From the NCBI RefSeq assembly GCF_008831285.2, contig NW_022204507.1:7026174-7090173 (forward strand): a DNA stretch of 64,000 nucleotides, read 5' to 3'. This stretch comes from Nymphaea colorata. Lineage: Eukaryota > Streptophyta > Magnoliopsida > Nymphaeales > Nymphaeaceae. Made by a program: the position numbers and the translations under genes. Below are positions 36,168 to 46,839 of this stretch, piece after piece (within the stretch, counting starts at the first letter, position 1; each line of letters begins with the position of its first letter). The notes under the pieces are model-generated. The model was not told the origin of the DNA and did no database searches. It worked only from the letters and a program-made list of their open reading frames with translations.

Positions 36168-36194
36168 TCGTTCTTGTGCATCAAACAAGACCTT
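36168..36194. mobile_element. M2 MITE terminus at the PPR breakpoint
   Basis: ATCGTTCTTGTGCATCAAAC and the following AAGAC is the reverse complement of the left end of the M2 copy at 37227. Only this terminal stub remains, fused on the left to PPR coding sequence and on the right to the E element. Confidence 0.7.
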
Positions 36195-36203
36195 AGTAGT
36201 ACA

Positions 36204-36750
36204 TGAAACCATGTACTCATTCATAGCAGTAGCAAGATTTCTATATATTTTTTTAAGAATAAGCACATTGATAAGTCCACTGGATATTACAAAAGACATA
36301 TCACGAAAGGGGTCTTTTTGGAGAGTAAGTTCCGTACGTACACCCACATACGCAACATGCATACGTCAGATGTGGAACCTACTACCAATATGCACATTTT
36401 CTTTTATGCCCAATACATTACATATGCATATGCGTGAGATAACAAATAGGTGTAAAATAACAAATAAATATGAGATAACGTGTATAAGATAACAAAAGAT
36501 TTATGAGATAATGAGATAACAGAAAGATGTATGGGATAACGGTATACATAAGTATGAGATAATATTTATGAGATAACACATGATTTATGAGATATAATGT
36601 AACAGACAAATGTATGAGATAAAATAATAAGATAACAGATCAATGTATGAGATAATGATAAACACAAGTATGAGATAATGTTTATGAGATAATAAATTTA
36701 GGGTCACAATAGCCTTTTTAAGTTTCCAGGGATAATATAAGAGTCGACCG
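36204..36750 (+). mobile_element. E element, second copy
   Basis: Matches 13628-14212 from CATGTACTCA through the ATGAGATAAC array (36430-36690) to AGTTTCCAGGGATAATATAAGAG. Its left flank is the M2 stub, not the sequence flanking copy A. Confidence 0.6.
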
Positions 36751-37018
36751 GAATCATCATAAATCATTTTATTTTTCAATAAAAAACCCAAGTGGTGCTT
36801 GAGTTTGGCAAGTGATCAAACAACCAAATTTTGCAATTCTTAGTTGATTGAATTCAATCTTTAATTTTATAATAACCGTTGTGTCAATTAATACTAGCTG
36901 ATGAAACATCTTAATTTCTTCTTATTTTCCTCTCAATTGTGTATGACAATGGGTTGGATGACTCTCATAAGTTCGTTCAATCAATTTTCTTAGATATGTG
37001 TATATATATATATTAAAT

Positions 37019-37490
37019 GGTGACTCTAGTTGTTTAGAGTCACCTAACCATCTATTCTGCACCGTCTAATCCAACATTACAGACAAGTAAGAAAAAAATA
37101 ATGAGAAAAAGATACTTGGTATTTTCGTTATCTAATATTTGTTTACACCTTTTTATTATTCTTTTTCTCTCAACCATCCATATGCTTGAAATGGTTGACC
37201 TTGATTAAATGGTTGAGTGATTCTAATGTCTTGTTTGATGCACAAGAACGATGATTTTTTCAAAGTATGGGAGGAAGATTTGTTTTGTGGAAAAAAATCG
37301 GACCTAGAGAGGTCTGACTTATTTTTTTGGTGGGGTGTGGGAGTTTTTCTGAATTCATTGAAAAATGCATGGTAAAATTCCCTTTGTTTGATGCTGCAGG
37401 GAAAAACCATACAAACTTGAAAAAAAATCCACCTTGGAAAGTATTTTTCTTGTGCATCAAACAAGACCTTGTCATCGTTCACTCATTATA
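37019..37490. mobile_element. M1-family MITE, copy 4, with nested M2 (37227 to about 37468)
   Basis: The left end GGTGACTCTAGTTGTTTAGAGTCAC forms a hairpin. M2 begins after TAA at 37224-37226 with TGTCTTGTTTGATGCACAAG and ends CTTGTGCATCAAACAAGACC. The right TAA and part of the M1 end are deleted. It has the same nested arrangement as copy A. Confidence 0.7.
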
Positions 37491-37863
37491 TGTATAAGAA
37501 AATAGTTAGATACTAGACTCTTATATACCAAATTGGATGAAAATTGTGCATATGAGTAATTGATTTTAACAAGATCAGATGTTTGAGAATAAATTGAAGA
37601 AAATAGAAACCAAGTGAATTGTACTTTCAAGCGGCCGAAATGCTGCTCATAAGAGGAAATAAATAAACTTCAATAGTCGATGTCTATGACTTTTTTTAAA
37701 AGGTATTCCTCTTTTTTGAAAATACAATTTTTTTTTAACTTAATCTCCACCATCTAGTCTCATTAAAATTAAGAGCTTTACAGAATCCCCATTTAAGTTG
37801 GTATATAAGAGAACCTCGACCAACAGATCATATCCAAAAAATAATCACCCAAATCCAGGTCAC

Positions 37864-38036
37864 GTATTGATTTAGTTGATCGAATGGAGTACTCTGGTAG
37901 TCTAGTTGTTTAGATAGATCCATGGAATAAGAAACTAATTTATAATCGATGCCCTTGCATTTTGCTCGGACCATGTTCAGGTGATATGGTTTTGATCCAC
38001 TGTCAGTGATACTCGTAGGCATGCAGAGCTTCAACT
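37864..38036 (-). pseudogene. Orphan 173-bp exon, unknown gene, copy B
   Basis: Counterpart of 15495-15667 with identical length. The acceptor is TTTTTCTGGCGACAG and the donor GTGACC. It encodes LKLCMPTSITDSGS, HLNMVRAKCKGIDYKLV, DLSKQLDYQSTPFDQL. Open in the same phase as copy A, which suggests both derive from one coding exon. The upstream part is lost at the gypsy junction. See copy A for the tentative kinase resemblance. Confidence 0.4.
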
Positions 38037-38268
38037 CTGTCGCCAGAAAAACAAAAAATCACATGCTTCTATGCACTGATTGGCTTCATAGCATCTAGGT
38101 AAAAGGCGTTGATTTTTTTGTTAGAAAACTGATGAATGTTGTTGGGCACAATAAGAAAACAAGTCAAGTGTATTCTTTATTGTAGCCAATTATTATTTTG
38201 TTGAAGTCATGTTTCCGAATTGTGGTTCGATACGCCCAAAGTGTGTTGTGAATTTTCTCGTGCCAATC

Positions 38269-38745
38269 TCAACTTGTTTCAACAGTCCTTTTTAAGACAC
38301 AAATCAAAATCTTGTTGGTTGCTTCTGCCTGACCATTACCCTTAGGGTAATATGGGGCAGAGAAGTGATGTTGTATTTTGTGTTTGTGACAAAGATTGCA
38401 CACTTTGTCATTTTTAAAGTGAGTACCGTTGTTAGAAACGATATCGTGCGGGATGTCAAATCTACACAAAAGATTTTTGTGGATGAAGGACACTACATGT
38501 CGTCCTTCGATTTTTTTTAAGGTGATTGCTTCGACCCATTTGGTGAAATAATCTGTAGCTACAAGAAAATACCTGTGTCCATTTGAGGCAGATGGATTGA
38601 TTGGTCCGACCATGTCGAAGGCCCACATAGAGATCGGCCAGGGTGAGCTGATCGAATCAAGGTATGCTGCTGGAGCATGAATTGATGGTGCATGCAACTG
38701 ACATTTGATGCATTTCTTGACAAATTGGTGACAGTCCTTTTGCAT
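38269..38745 (-). pseudogene. Gypsy integrase relic
   Basis: Contains CIKCQ (end of the HHCC zinc finger), AFDMVGPINPS (first catalytic Asp) and GNGQAEATNKI (catalytic Glu). In the second catalytic motif the expected SDNGT reads SNNGT: codon 38431-38433 gives Asn for Asp. Integrase inserts retroelement cDNA into chromosomes, and this change would abolish catalysis. The C-terminus is cut after VLKRTVETS. Confidence 0.85.
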
Positions 38746-38912
38746 TGTAGGCCAATAGTATCCCGCTCTGACTATCTATTTGACGAGGGTCTGATACCCT
38801 ACATGTCCTCCACAAATTCCTTCATGAGCTTCTTGAATGACTTCTAGTGCCTCATTTACATTGAGACATCTAGCATATTCTGTATTGAATCCTCTTTTGT
38901 ATAGGATGTCTG

Positions 38913-39665
38913 CTAAAATGAAATATTTTGATGACATAGCCTCAGGGCTCTTTGCTCCTTTCGAGACATTTCAGGTGGAAGTGTTCCTATCCGGAGAAAA
39001 TCTTTGATGTTCTGATACCATGGTGTTTCTCTGCTTTCTGCTTGTAACACTTGTTCTGGTATGACAAAAGATGGTTGTTCGAGTCTTCCGACTTCAAAAG
39101 ATCTGATAGATTCTCCAGGTTTGAAGGCAATGATGGAGCCTAAACTGGCCAAACCGTCTGCAGTCGGGTTAAATTCTATTTTGACATGCAAGAGTTGATA
39201 CTCCTCAAATTGTTTTAAGAGAGAAGTTGCTAATTCTTGATACGGGATCAATTTCTGATCTTTGATTTGCCAATCTCCATTGACTTGACTGACAACTAAG
39301 AGAGAATCTCCAAAAATGCGAACTCTATGCACTTTAAATTTGAGCAGCATTTTGAGTCCTTCGATTAGGGCCTCGTACTCTGCCATATTATGCGTGCAAG
39401 AGAAATTCAATTTGAGGGAGTAAGGAATCATTTCTTTTTTTGGTGTAATGAAAAGTATCTTAATACCTGCCCCAGTTGTGCTTTTAGATCCATCAAAATA
39501 CATCTCCCAAATTGGCTCTGGTTCAGTCATTAGGATTTGCTCATCTGGAAAATCATCATCTGTTTTGATTTCTTCAGATAAAGGAAAACTTGCCAACTGA
39601 CCTGCGATGACTTGCCCCTTGATTGATTTTTGTGACACATATTCTAAGTCATATTGCATCAACAA
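38913..39665 (-). pseudogene. Gypsy second RNase H-like domain and linker to integrase
   Basis: Residues about 50-140 form an RNase H fold: EMYFDGSKSTTGAGI, NMAEYEALIEGL, FGDSLLVVSQVNGDW, supplying D, E and D of the active site. The linker after GLASLGS leads toward the integrase zinc finger. Between this frame and the integrase (38746-38912) the reading is broken by stops. Confidence 0.8.
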
Positions 39666-39671
39666 AACCTG

Positions 39672-40904
39672 TCACTTTGCTATCCTTCCATTCAGAAATG
39701 GCTGTTCGAGGATATATTTCAGTGGATTAAGTTTGGATAAAATTTTAACTTCGCATGCCAATAGGTAATGTCTTAATTTTTGACACATCCATACCAAGGC
39801 TAAGCAAGTTCTTTCCATGTGCGAGTAGTTCTTTTCATACTGCACAAATGTCTTACTGATGTAATAAATGGCATGTTCTATTCGACATCCTTCTTCATAT
39901 TGAGTCAAAAATCCACCACAGGCTGAATTGTTGACTGTGATGTAAAGAAGTAGAGGTTTCCCTAGAATTGGAGGTTTTAAAATTGGTGGGCAAAGAAGAT
40001 ACTTCTTGATCTTTTCAAATGAGGCTTGACATTCATGTCCCCATTCAAACTTGACTCCTTTCCGCAGTAAATGGTTGATGGGTTCACATCTCATGGCAAG
40101 ATTAGATATAAACCTTCTAATTGACTGAATTCTGCCTTGCAAGCTGCGTAGCTCCTTAAGATTTGTTGGCGGTGGCATTTCGATGATCGTCTTTGCTTTG
40201 GAGGGAACCATTTCGATTCCCTTTTTGCTAACCATAAATCCCAAAAGCTTACCAGATTCCACACCAAATACACATTTTTGTGGATTCAACCTAAGCTTAT
40301 ACTATAAGAGTCTATCAAAAACTTGAGAAAGAATGTTGATGTGATTTTCTCATGTTTTTGACTTAATTAGTAGATCATCTACATATGCATCCATGATTTG
40401 ATGCATTTGATCATAAAAGATAGCTGTCATAGCTCTTTGATATGTTGCCCCAGTGTTCTTCAAACCAAACGGCACCACCGTATAGCAGAAAGTGTCTCAT
40501 GGGGTTGTAAATGATGTTTTGGCTTGACCTTGAGCTGTCAGTTTAATTTGGTTATAGCCAGAATATCCATCCATAAAGAAGAACATAACATGACCTGCAG
40601 TACTGTCTACCAACAAGTCGATGTTTGGAAGTGGTTAGTCGTCCTTTGGTGTGGCTTTATTCAAATCTCTGAAATCGATGCAGAGTCGAATTTTGCTATT
40701 TTTCTTTGGGACTACCACAATATTTGCTAACCATTCATGATAGTCGATTGTTCTGATGAACCCTACCTTTAGTAGGTCTTTTGGACCTTCATTAACTTGC
40801 CCTTCAAGACGAGGGTCTAGTTTTCTCAACTTTTGTTTGATTGGCTTGCATTCTGGTTTCAATGGTAGTCGATGCTTGACTAATTTTGTATCGAGTCCTG
40901 ACAT
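39672..40904 (-). pseudogene. Gypsy reverse transcriptase and first RNase H relic
   Basis: 40904-40635 encodes the RT start (GLDTKLVKHRLPLKPECKPI, VVVPKKNSKIRLCIDFRDLN). The catalytic box reads DAYVDD at about 40374-40388, inside a segment with stops, including TAG near 40303. 40289-39672 continues with NPQKCVFGVESGKLLGFMVS, FEKIKKYL, and YYISKTFVQYEKNYSHMERT of the first RNase H. At least two disruptions mean no active polymerase. Confidence 0.85.
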
Positions 40905-41206
40905 GTCCTCATAAGTCCATGCACATGCTTCTTGATGCTTTTTGAGGAAGTCATAAATTTTTTTATTTCACCTGCTAAAAGACTTGTTCCGATTTGCAAA
41001 ATCTTTGGGTTCTCTTCCATGCCAATATTAATTTCTTCAATTGGATCATTAATCAAAGGTGACGGTTGAACTTGCTTGCTTATTTGGATGAACTCTGGAC
41101 ACTCTGTCTCAGTGAATTCTGGATTTACCTCCTTAAAGGCTTTTGTTGTTTGATCCTCAGATGTCATCCTAAAGATTATAAAGAAGTTAGATGAGATTTG
41201 AGACAT
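40880..41206 (-). pseudogene. Gypsy protease-RT linker
   Basis: Acidic linker with FTETECPEFIQIS, INIGMEENPKILQIG and FMTSSKSIKKH, the segment usually preceding RT in Tat-like elements (INIG ... EIKKFMTS). It overlaps the start of the RT frame. Confidence 0.6.
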
Positions 41207-41910
41207 TGTACATGGAAGTAAATTGCATATGCCATTGCATCTTTGAAGGTATTACAAAAGGAAGACACTTGGTCTATTTAGAGTACAATGATGACAAAAT
41301 GATGACTAGATGACAAAATGATAGCAAATATATTGATTCAGATTGATGGTGAACATCCGCCTATGGTATTGCTCTTGACAAAAGGTATTGGCTTGAATTC
41401 TTCCTCGGCATCCACTTTTTCATAGCTTTGGCATCCTAAGGCTTGAGTGCCTCATTGTCCTATCAAGGTAATTGGTTCCAAGATTCCATTTTCATGTTTG
41501 CCAAGGCTAGTAAATGGCTGGTAGCCATGGCATATGAGTAAATCCAATCATTTCTCATTCTGGCAGAATTTCTTGAATAATGGATGACTTTTGTAACTTG
41601 TTTCCAGTTTGGTACCCTTTTTCACCCACATCTATTTCTTTGGTTTCTAAATGACCAATCTACTAAGACTTTGAGATATTTCTTCCTCTTTGTAGACTCG
41701 AATACTGGGTACCTCGATTGTATATGTTGGTATCAGAATCATTGAGTGCACAAGCTGACTCTGCTTATCCTCTGCATAGATGGTTATAGTATTCCTATTG
41801 TGAGTCCATTTGATGCACTGATGTAGAGTGGAAGGAACTGCATTGGTAGCATGGATCCACGGTCTGCCAAGCTATAGGTTAAATGAGGGTTCTATATCCA
41901 CCACATGAAA
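41207..41910 (-). pseudogene. Gypsy inter-domain region, no intact frame
   Basis: Lies between the protease-containing frame and the RT linker in the same element. Stops in all minus-strand frames. The sequence probably encoded the C-terminal part of protease and a spacer. Confidence 0.4.
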
Positions 41911-42729
41911 TCAAACCCGATGATACATCTCAAAGATATTCAGATCTAGACATATACATCCTAGGCATGGTTGTCCTCTTCCGTCATATCCATGGATAAA
42001 AATTGATGACGGGGTATAGTCGGCCTGTCTTATGCCTAACTCACGAGCTGTTTGCTGTGGACAGATGTTCAGGCTTGCTCCACCATCAATTAAAATGTGG
42101 GAGACTATAGTGCCTCTCGTTTCTACCACTATGTGCAAGACATCATTATGCAATGCACCTCTAATTGGTAGATCTTTATCAGAGAACATGATCGGACCAT
42201 TTTCACATAATTCAAATGCCCATCCATTTCCTTGGTTAGGGCTAAATCCTCCCTTCCTGACTTCAGGTAAGGGGTCTAATTCCTTGAAAATGGATTCCAA
42301 GGGTTCAGGGTCGCACACTTGTGACTTCTGATCAATCTCTGTTAGATGGTCTTGTTTAACTAGTCTGGTTTGTGCATTGATGGATCTTTTATCATGTTTG
42401 AAAAGTAATCCAAAGAAATTAAGGGACGTTGTATCCTTTTTGTTTGTCACCATAATTTGATGACCTATTGCAAATCTGACCATCGAAACTATTCCTTTCT
42501 CATGTTTAGGAAAAGGGTTTTTGAGAATGTCTAGTTGTTCGTTGACCACTTTGATGATTTCTTTATCAACTGCATCTTGCACTATATTTTTAAGTACAAG
42601 GCAGTCTTCTGTATCGTGTCCTGGAGCACGATGAAATTTGCAAAGTTGCTCTTTGTTTTTTCCCATCATCGGTGGGGGGTTGGAGACTTTTGGGAGAAAC
42701 AAAGTACCTCTTTCGATCAACTTGTGCAT
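41911..42729 (-). pseudogene. Gypsy gag C-terminus and aspartic protease
   Basis: The N-terminal part has a zinc-knuckle-like CKFHRAPGHDTEDC, common in plant Tat/Athila gag. The C-terminal part has ILIDGGASLNICP, where a usual protease would read DTGA or DSGA; here it is DGGA. It then has HGYDGRGQPCLG. A stop follows near 41911. Confidence 0.8.
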
Positions 42730-42843
42730 GACCTCTTCATAACTCTATTGTAATGGGGTGAATTTCCTATCGTATCCCCATCCAGGATGTTTATTTTTAG
42801 TGTCACTGCTACTGCCACTAGCTCTGTCCATTAGCCCTTTATT

Positions 42844-43176
42844 CTAGGGATATTCTGACTTCTCTTTCTTGAAGGTGGCGGCATTGGCTACGACGTTGGC
42901 TGGTGCATTTTGACTCCTGCTATTCTTCTTTGTATCTTCCCTAACCTTTACCGAGATAACAGCATCAAAAGCTCCATTTTCAATTCCTACTTCAATGCAT
43001 TCTGCCCTCTCTGTGAGATCGATGAAAGACTTGATTGGAGCATTGGAAATGAGGCTCCTTAATGGTTGTGTCAAATTGTTTACGATGAGTCCCAATGCAT
43101 GGGATTGAGAGATTGAGTCCCTCATCTTGTTGCAAGAAGACATCTTAATTGCTCTTTTTCTTAGATCCCTCTCCAC
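42844..43176 (-). pseudogene. Gypsy gag fragment
   Basis: ALGLIVNNLTQPLRSLISNA and SFIDLTERAECIE match the style of plant gypsy gag (capsid-proximal). The upstream gag sequence is lost at the junction with the CT-rich tract. Confidence 0.6.
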
Positions 43177-44450
43177 TCTTCAATTTATCTCTTAAAATTC
43201 CTCTTTTTCTCTCTTTCGTCTTTTTCTCTCTTTTATTAATATATCTCTCTTTGATTTCTCTCTTACTTCATCTCTCTTTTATTGACCACACTCTCTCTTC
43301 GATCTCTTTCCCCCTCTCTTTATTTTTTCTTCCTCTTTTATTAATCTTCTTCTCTCCGGTTGATATCTCTCTCTTCTGCTCTTTCTCTTTGACTTTATTT
43401 CCTCAACTAAAATCTCTATTTCTCTCTCCATTATTCAACACATACTCTTCCTATCTCTCTCTCTAATTACTCTTTTAAAATATTTTTTTCTTTTTCTTTT
43501 GCTAATCTCTAGCTCTCTTTCTGCCATCTCTTTTAAAATCTCTTTTTCTCCCTCTGTTATTAATTGCTATCTCCTTTTCTTGGATCTCTCTTTTTTCTCT
43601 CTTCTATCTCCATGCAATATCTCTCTTAAAATGTCTCCATCTCTATCTTTTATTTATCCATGTATCTCTCTTTATGATTTTTCTGTTAAAATCTCTTATT
43701 CTTTCTATTTCATTAATTTCTCTCTCTTAGATTTCTCTCTTCTTCTCTCTTTGATTTCTCTCTTAAAATCTCTTTTTCATTTATATACACACACACACAC
43801 AAACACATATCTTTCTTTGATGTCTTTCTTAAAATCCATTTTTCTCTCTCTTTTATTAATTTTTATCCCTCTCTCTTTCTCTCTCTTTTTTATTTCTCTC
43901 TCCTTTTCTCTTTCTTTATTTGATTTCTCTCTTAAAATCTTTCTTTCTCTTTTATTAACCTCTCTTTCTCTTTTTTATTTCTCTCTCTCTCTCTTCTTTT
44001 TCACTCTCTTCTCTCACTTTTTGATTTCTCTGAAAATATCTCTTTTTCTCTGTTTTATTGATATCTCTCTCTTCACTTTCTTTCTTGGAATCTTTCTTTT
44101 CTCTCTTTTATTAATCTCTTTCTGATTTCTCTCTTGAAATCTATATTCCTCTCTCTCTCTCTTTAATTTTTCTTTTAAATTATCATTCTCTTGCTTTTAT
44201 TAGTCTTTCTGCTCCCTCTTTATCTCTTCAATTTATCTCTCTCTCTCTCTCTCTCTCTCACTATAAGCTGTTTTTTCTGTCTTTTGTTAATCTCTCTCAC
44301 TTTGATAACTCTTTCTTTCTCTTTGATTTCTCTCTTAATTTTTCTCTTTTATTGATCTCTCTCTCTCTCTTTGATTTTTCTCTTAAAATATTTATTTCTC
44401 TCTCTTTTAGTGTTAAACTACATCTTTAACCACCTTTTAATCATCATTCT
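43177..44450 (+). repeat. CT-rich degenerate tandem repeat, left arm
   Basis: About 1.27 kb built from TTTGATTTCTCTCTTAAAAT, CTCTTTTTCTCTC and TTTTATTAATCTCTC modules in loose 45-60 bp periodicity. The reverse complement of the same modules fills 45690-46730. Open frames across it, rich in Ser, Leu and Phe, are compositional. Confidence 0.85.
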
Positions 44451-44454
44451 CTTA

Positions 44455-45251
44455 CGCTTTGTTTGGATGGATGGAAAGGGTACGAAAGGGAGGGATGAAA
44501 ATGAATGGAAGAAAAGGGAAGGAATGGGAATGGGAAAGGAAGGGAATGGGAATGGGAAAGGAAGGGAATGGAAAGGAAAGGGAGGGAATGGGAATGGGAA
44601 GGGAAGGGAATGAGAAAGATATGATTATAAAGCTTGTTTTCATAGAAAAGAATGAATTGCTAAAATCACGTTTGTTTGTACTACATAAAGAAAAAAAAAA
44701 GATAGAATTTATAATACTTTAGAATAATACCCCTAGCATTCAAAAATTTATCATTCAAATAAAAATATTTTTAATTTGATTTCCTGATTCAATAAAAGAA
44801 GAACAATACTTACACTTGACATTTCATTCTGTAGTAATAAAAATGATAAAAATTTATATCAGTGGAACAAAACGTCATTTTCAAGTGCACTAATTAGATG
44901 ACATAAAAATGACAAAAACTTGATTTTGGAAAAGGGGCCATTGTGAAATACCATCTAAGTCTCGAGCAGTGGTGGAAGGGAGAGAAAGAGACGCAAAGTC
45001 GGTTGATGTCTCTTCTAAGGGCTGGTGGAAAGGGTATACACAGTAGAAAGGGATAGGTTTTTCCTTTCCTTCCCAATTATGGAAGGATTGGATTTACATT
45101 AGAGATCTCTTTCATTTCCCTCCCTTTCCTTTCTCTCCCTTTGCAACCAAACAAACTTTTTATTTTCCTTTCATTTTCTTTTTTTTAATTAATCAACCAA
45201 ACAAAGGATTGATTGTTCTTTCCTTTACTTTCCCTCCATCAAAACAGGGCA
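44455..45251. mobile_element. Harbinger-type MITE, 797 bp, TTA target duplication
   Basis: Termini CGCTTTGTTTGGATGG and CCATCAAAACAGGGCA, with TTA at 44452-44454 and 45252-45254. The left subterminal part is GGAATGGGAAT-rich (44510-44620) and the right part has matching CCTTTCCTTCCC motifs. No transposase domains. The size, TTA duplication and TIR style fit a Tourist/Harbinger non-autonomous element. Confidence 0.75.
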
Positions 45252-45254
45252 TTA

Positions 45255-45689
45255 ATATATACATGTTGATCATCCTATTAGTAGTCTCAAAAGAATAAAT
45301 TTCCTAAATACGCACATCCTCGATTAAATTGAAGCACAAAAAGGCACGAGAAGCGTTACTTTCATCAACTTCTTCTAGAATAGGCGCTTCCTCCCATACT
45401 CAATGATGGAAGAGAGATATTCTCATAATCCCAAAGATAAACACACACATATTTATAAATTTTTCCTTATATGTATATATAGATAATTTTAAGCAATTTT
45501 CAGTAGTCTTTCGAAATAAGCCTCTGAGGAAGCTTTGGAGACTTACTCTAAGCTCTTCACCGATCCCTAGTTCAATTTCTAGCCTATATAAAAAATGAAG
45601 TCTTATGTAAATTTCAAAAATTATTTCTTGAACTTACAATTTTAAGTTTTATCAAATTTATGATATCTGATTATTAAAGCAAATCTCTT
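45255..45689. other. No gene seen; spacer between MITE and right arm
   Basis: AT-rich unique sequence with short open frames only. Confidence 0.35.
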
Positions 45690-46730
45690 TTTTCCCTCTC
45701 TTCGATTATCTCTTAAAACATCTTTTTTTCTCTTTATTAATCTTTCACTCTCTCTTTCTTCGATTTGTTGGCTGGATGTGGAAAATGCTGGTTGTGTTAC
45801 TTGGAAAGTTGTGTGGCTCTTAAGAATAACTAGATTTCAGACCAAGGATAATAGGAATTTAAAACTTAAGACTTTGAGAGATAGAGAAAGAAAGGGCGAG
45901 AGTGAGAAAGAGATGGAGATTTTAAAAAGAGAGAGTGAGAGAGCTTAAGAAGAAATCAAACAGAGCAACAAAGAGAAATCAAAGACAAAGCAAGAGAAAA
46001 AGGAAGAGGGATTTTAAGAGAGAGATCAAAGAGAGAGAAATAGACAAATTTTAGAGAGAGTGTGACTAATAAGAGAAAGAGAGATTAATATAAGAGAGAC
46101 AGAAAAACCTAAGGGAGTTGGAGAGAGGTGTAGAGATTTTAAGAGAGAAATGGAAGAGAGTTAGAGAGATATTAATAAAAGAGAGAAAAATAGTTTTAAT
46201 GAGAGAAATCAAAGAGAGAGATGGGAAGAGAGAGAGTTTAAAAAAATAGATAAATCTAAGACAAAGAGAGGGAGATTAATAAAAGCAATAGAAAAATAGA
46301 ATTTAAGGGAGAAATTTGAAGAGATGCACAGATTAATAAAAAAGAGAAAAGGAAAGATTTTAAGAGAAAATTCCAACCGAGGGGAAAGGGAGAGAAAAAG
46401 ATCAAAGAGAGAAATATTAACAGAAGAGAAAAATTAATAGAGAAACCAAAGTGAGGGAGATAGAAAAAGGTCATAATAAAAGCAAGAGAAAAAGTGATTT
46501 TAAGAAATACTAGAAATTGAACAGAGCGGTATTATAAAATAGAGAAAAAAAGAATTTAAGAGAGGAATCAAAGAGAGAGATATTTGAAAGAGAGATAAGT
46601 TGAAGAGAGGGAGAGAGAGAGTTTAATAAAAGAAAAAGTAGGAGAGACTTTAAGTGAAAAATCAAAGAGAGAGAGAGAGTGAGAGAGAGAGAGAGAGACT
46701 CAAGGTTGCAAGTAAGAAAGTACTAGACGT
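45690..46730 (-). repeat. GA-rich degenerate tandem repeat, right arm
   Basis: Inverted counterpart of 43177-44450: AGAGAGAAATCAAAGAGAGAG, GATTTTAAGAGAG and GAGATTAATAAAAGAG modules. A short CT-oriented patch remains at 45690-45765 before the orientation switches. Confidence 0.8.
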
Positions 46731-46839
46731 TCCCCAAGGGTTACCTCATGCCCAAAAGAGAAGATTGTGGAGATATTTATAGAGAGTTTTGGAGCAATAA
46801 CTCAAAATTTGAATTTTTTGAACTTAACAACATTTTTTA

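Larger units (their letters stand above)
36204..38218. repeat. Duplicated block, copy B (partner 13628-15850)
   Basis: Same order as copy A: E element, linker with TTTTATAATAACC.TTGTGTC, M1 with nested M2, then the minus-strand exon. The pure (AT)80 tract of copy A is almost absent here. It ends at GTTGAAGTCATGTTTCCGAA, where gypsy integrase sequence begins. Confidence 0.75.
38219..43176 (-). mobile_element. Ty3/gypsy Tat-like polyprotein relic
   Basis: Minus-strand order gag, protease, RT, RNase H, second RNase H, integrase. No LTR is attached: the 3' side ends at the duplicated block (38218) and the 5' side of gag runs into CT-rich repeats at about 43176. The additional RNase H-like domain is typical of the plant Tat lineage. 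Confidence 0.85.

Noticed and set aside
43149-44125. Long plus-strand frames suggesting a Leu/Phe/Ser-rich membrane protein
   Set aside because: The sequence is a degenerate CT-rich tandem repeat. Translation of CTCTTT-type repeats gives such residues by composition.
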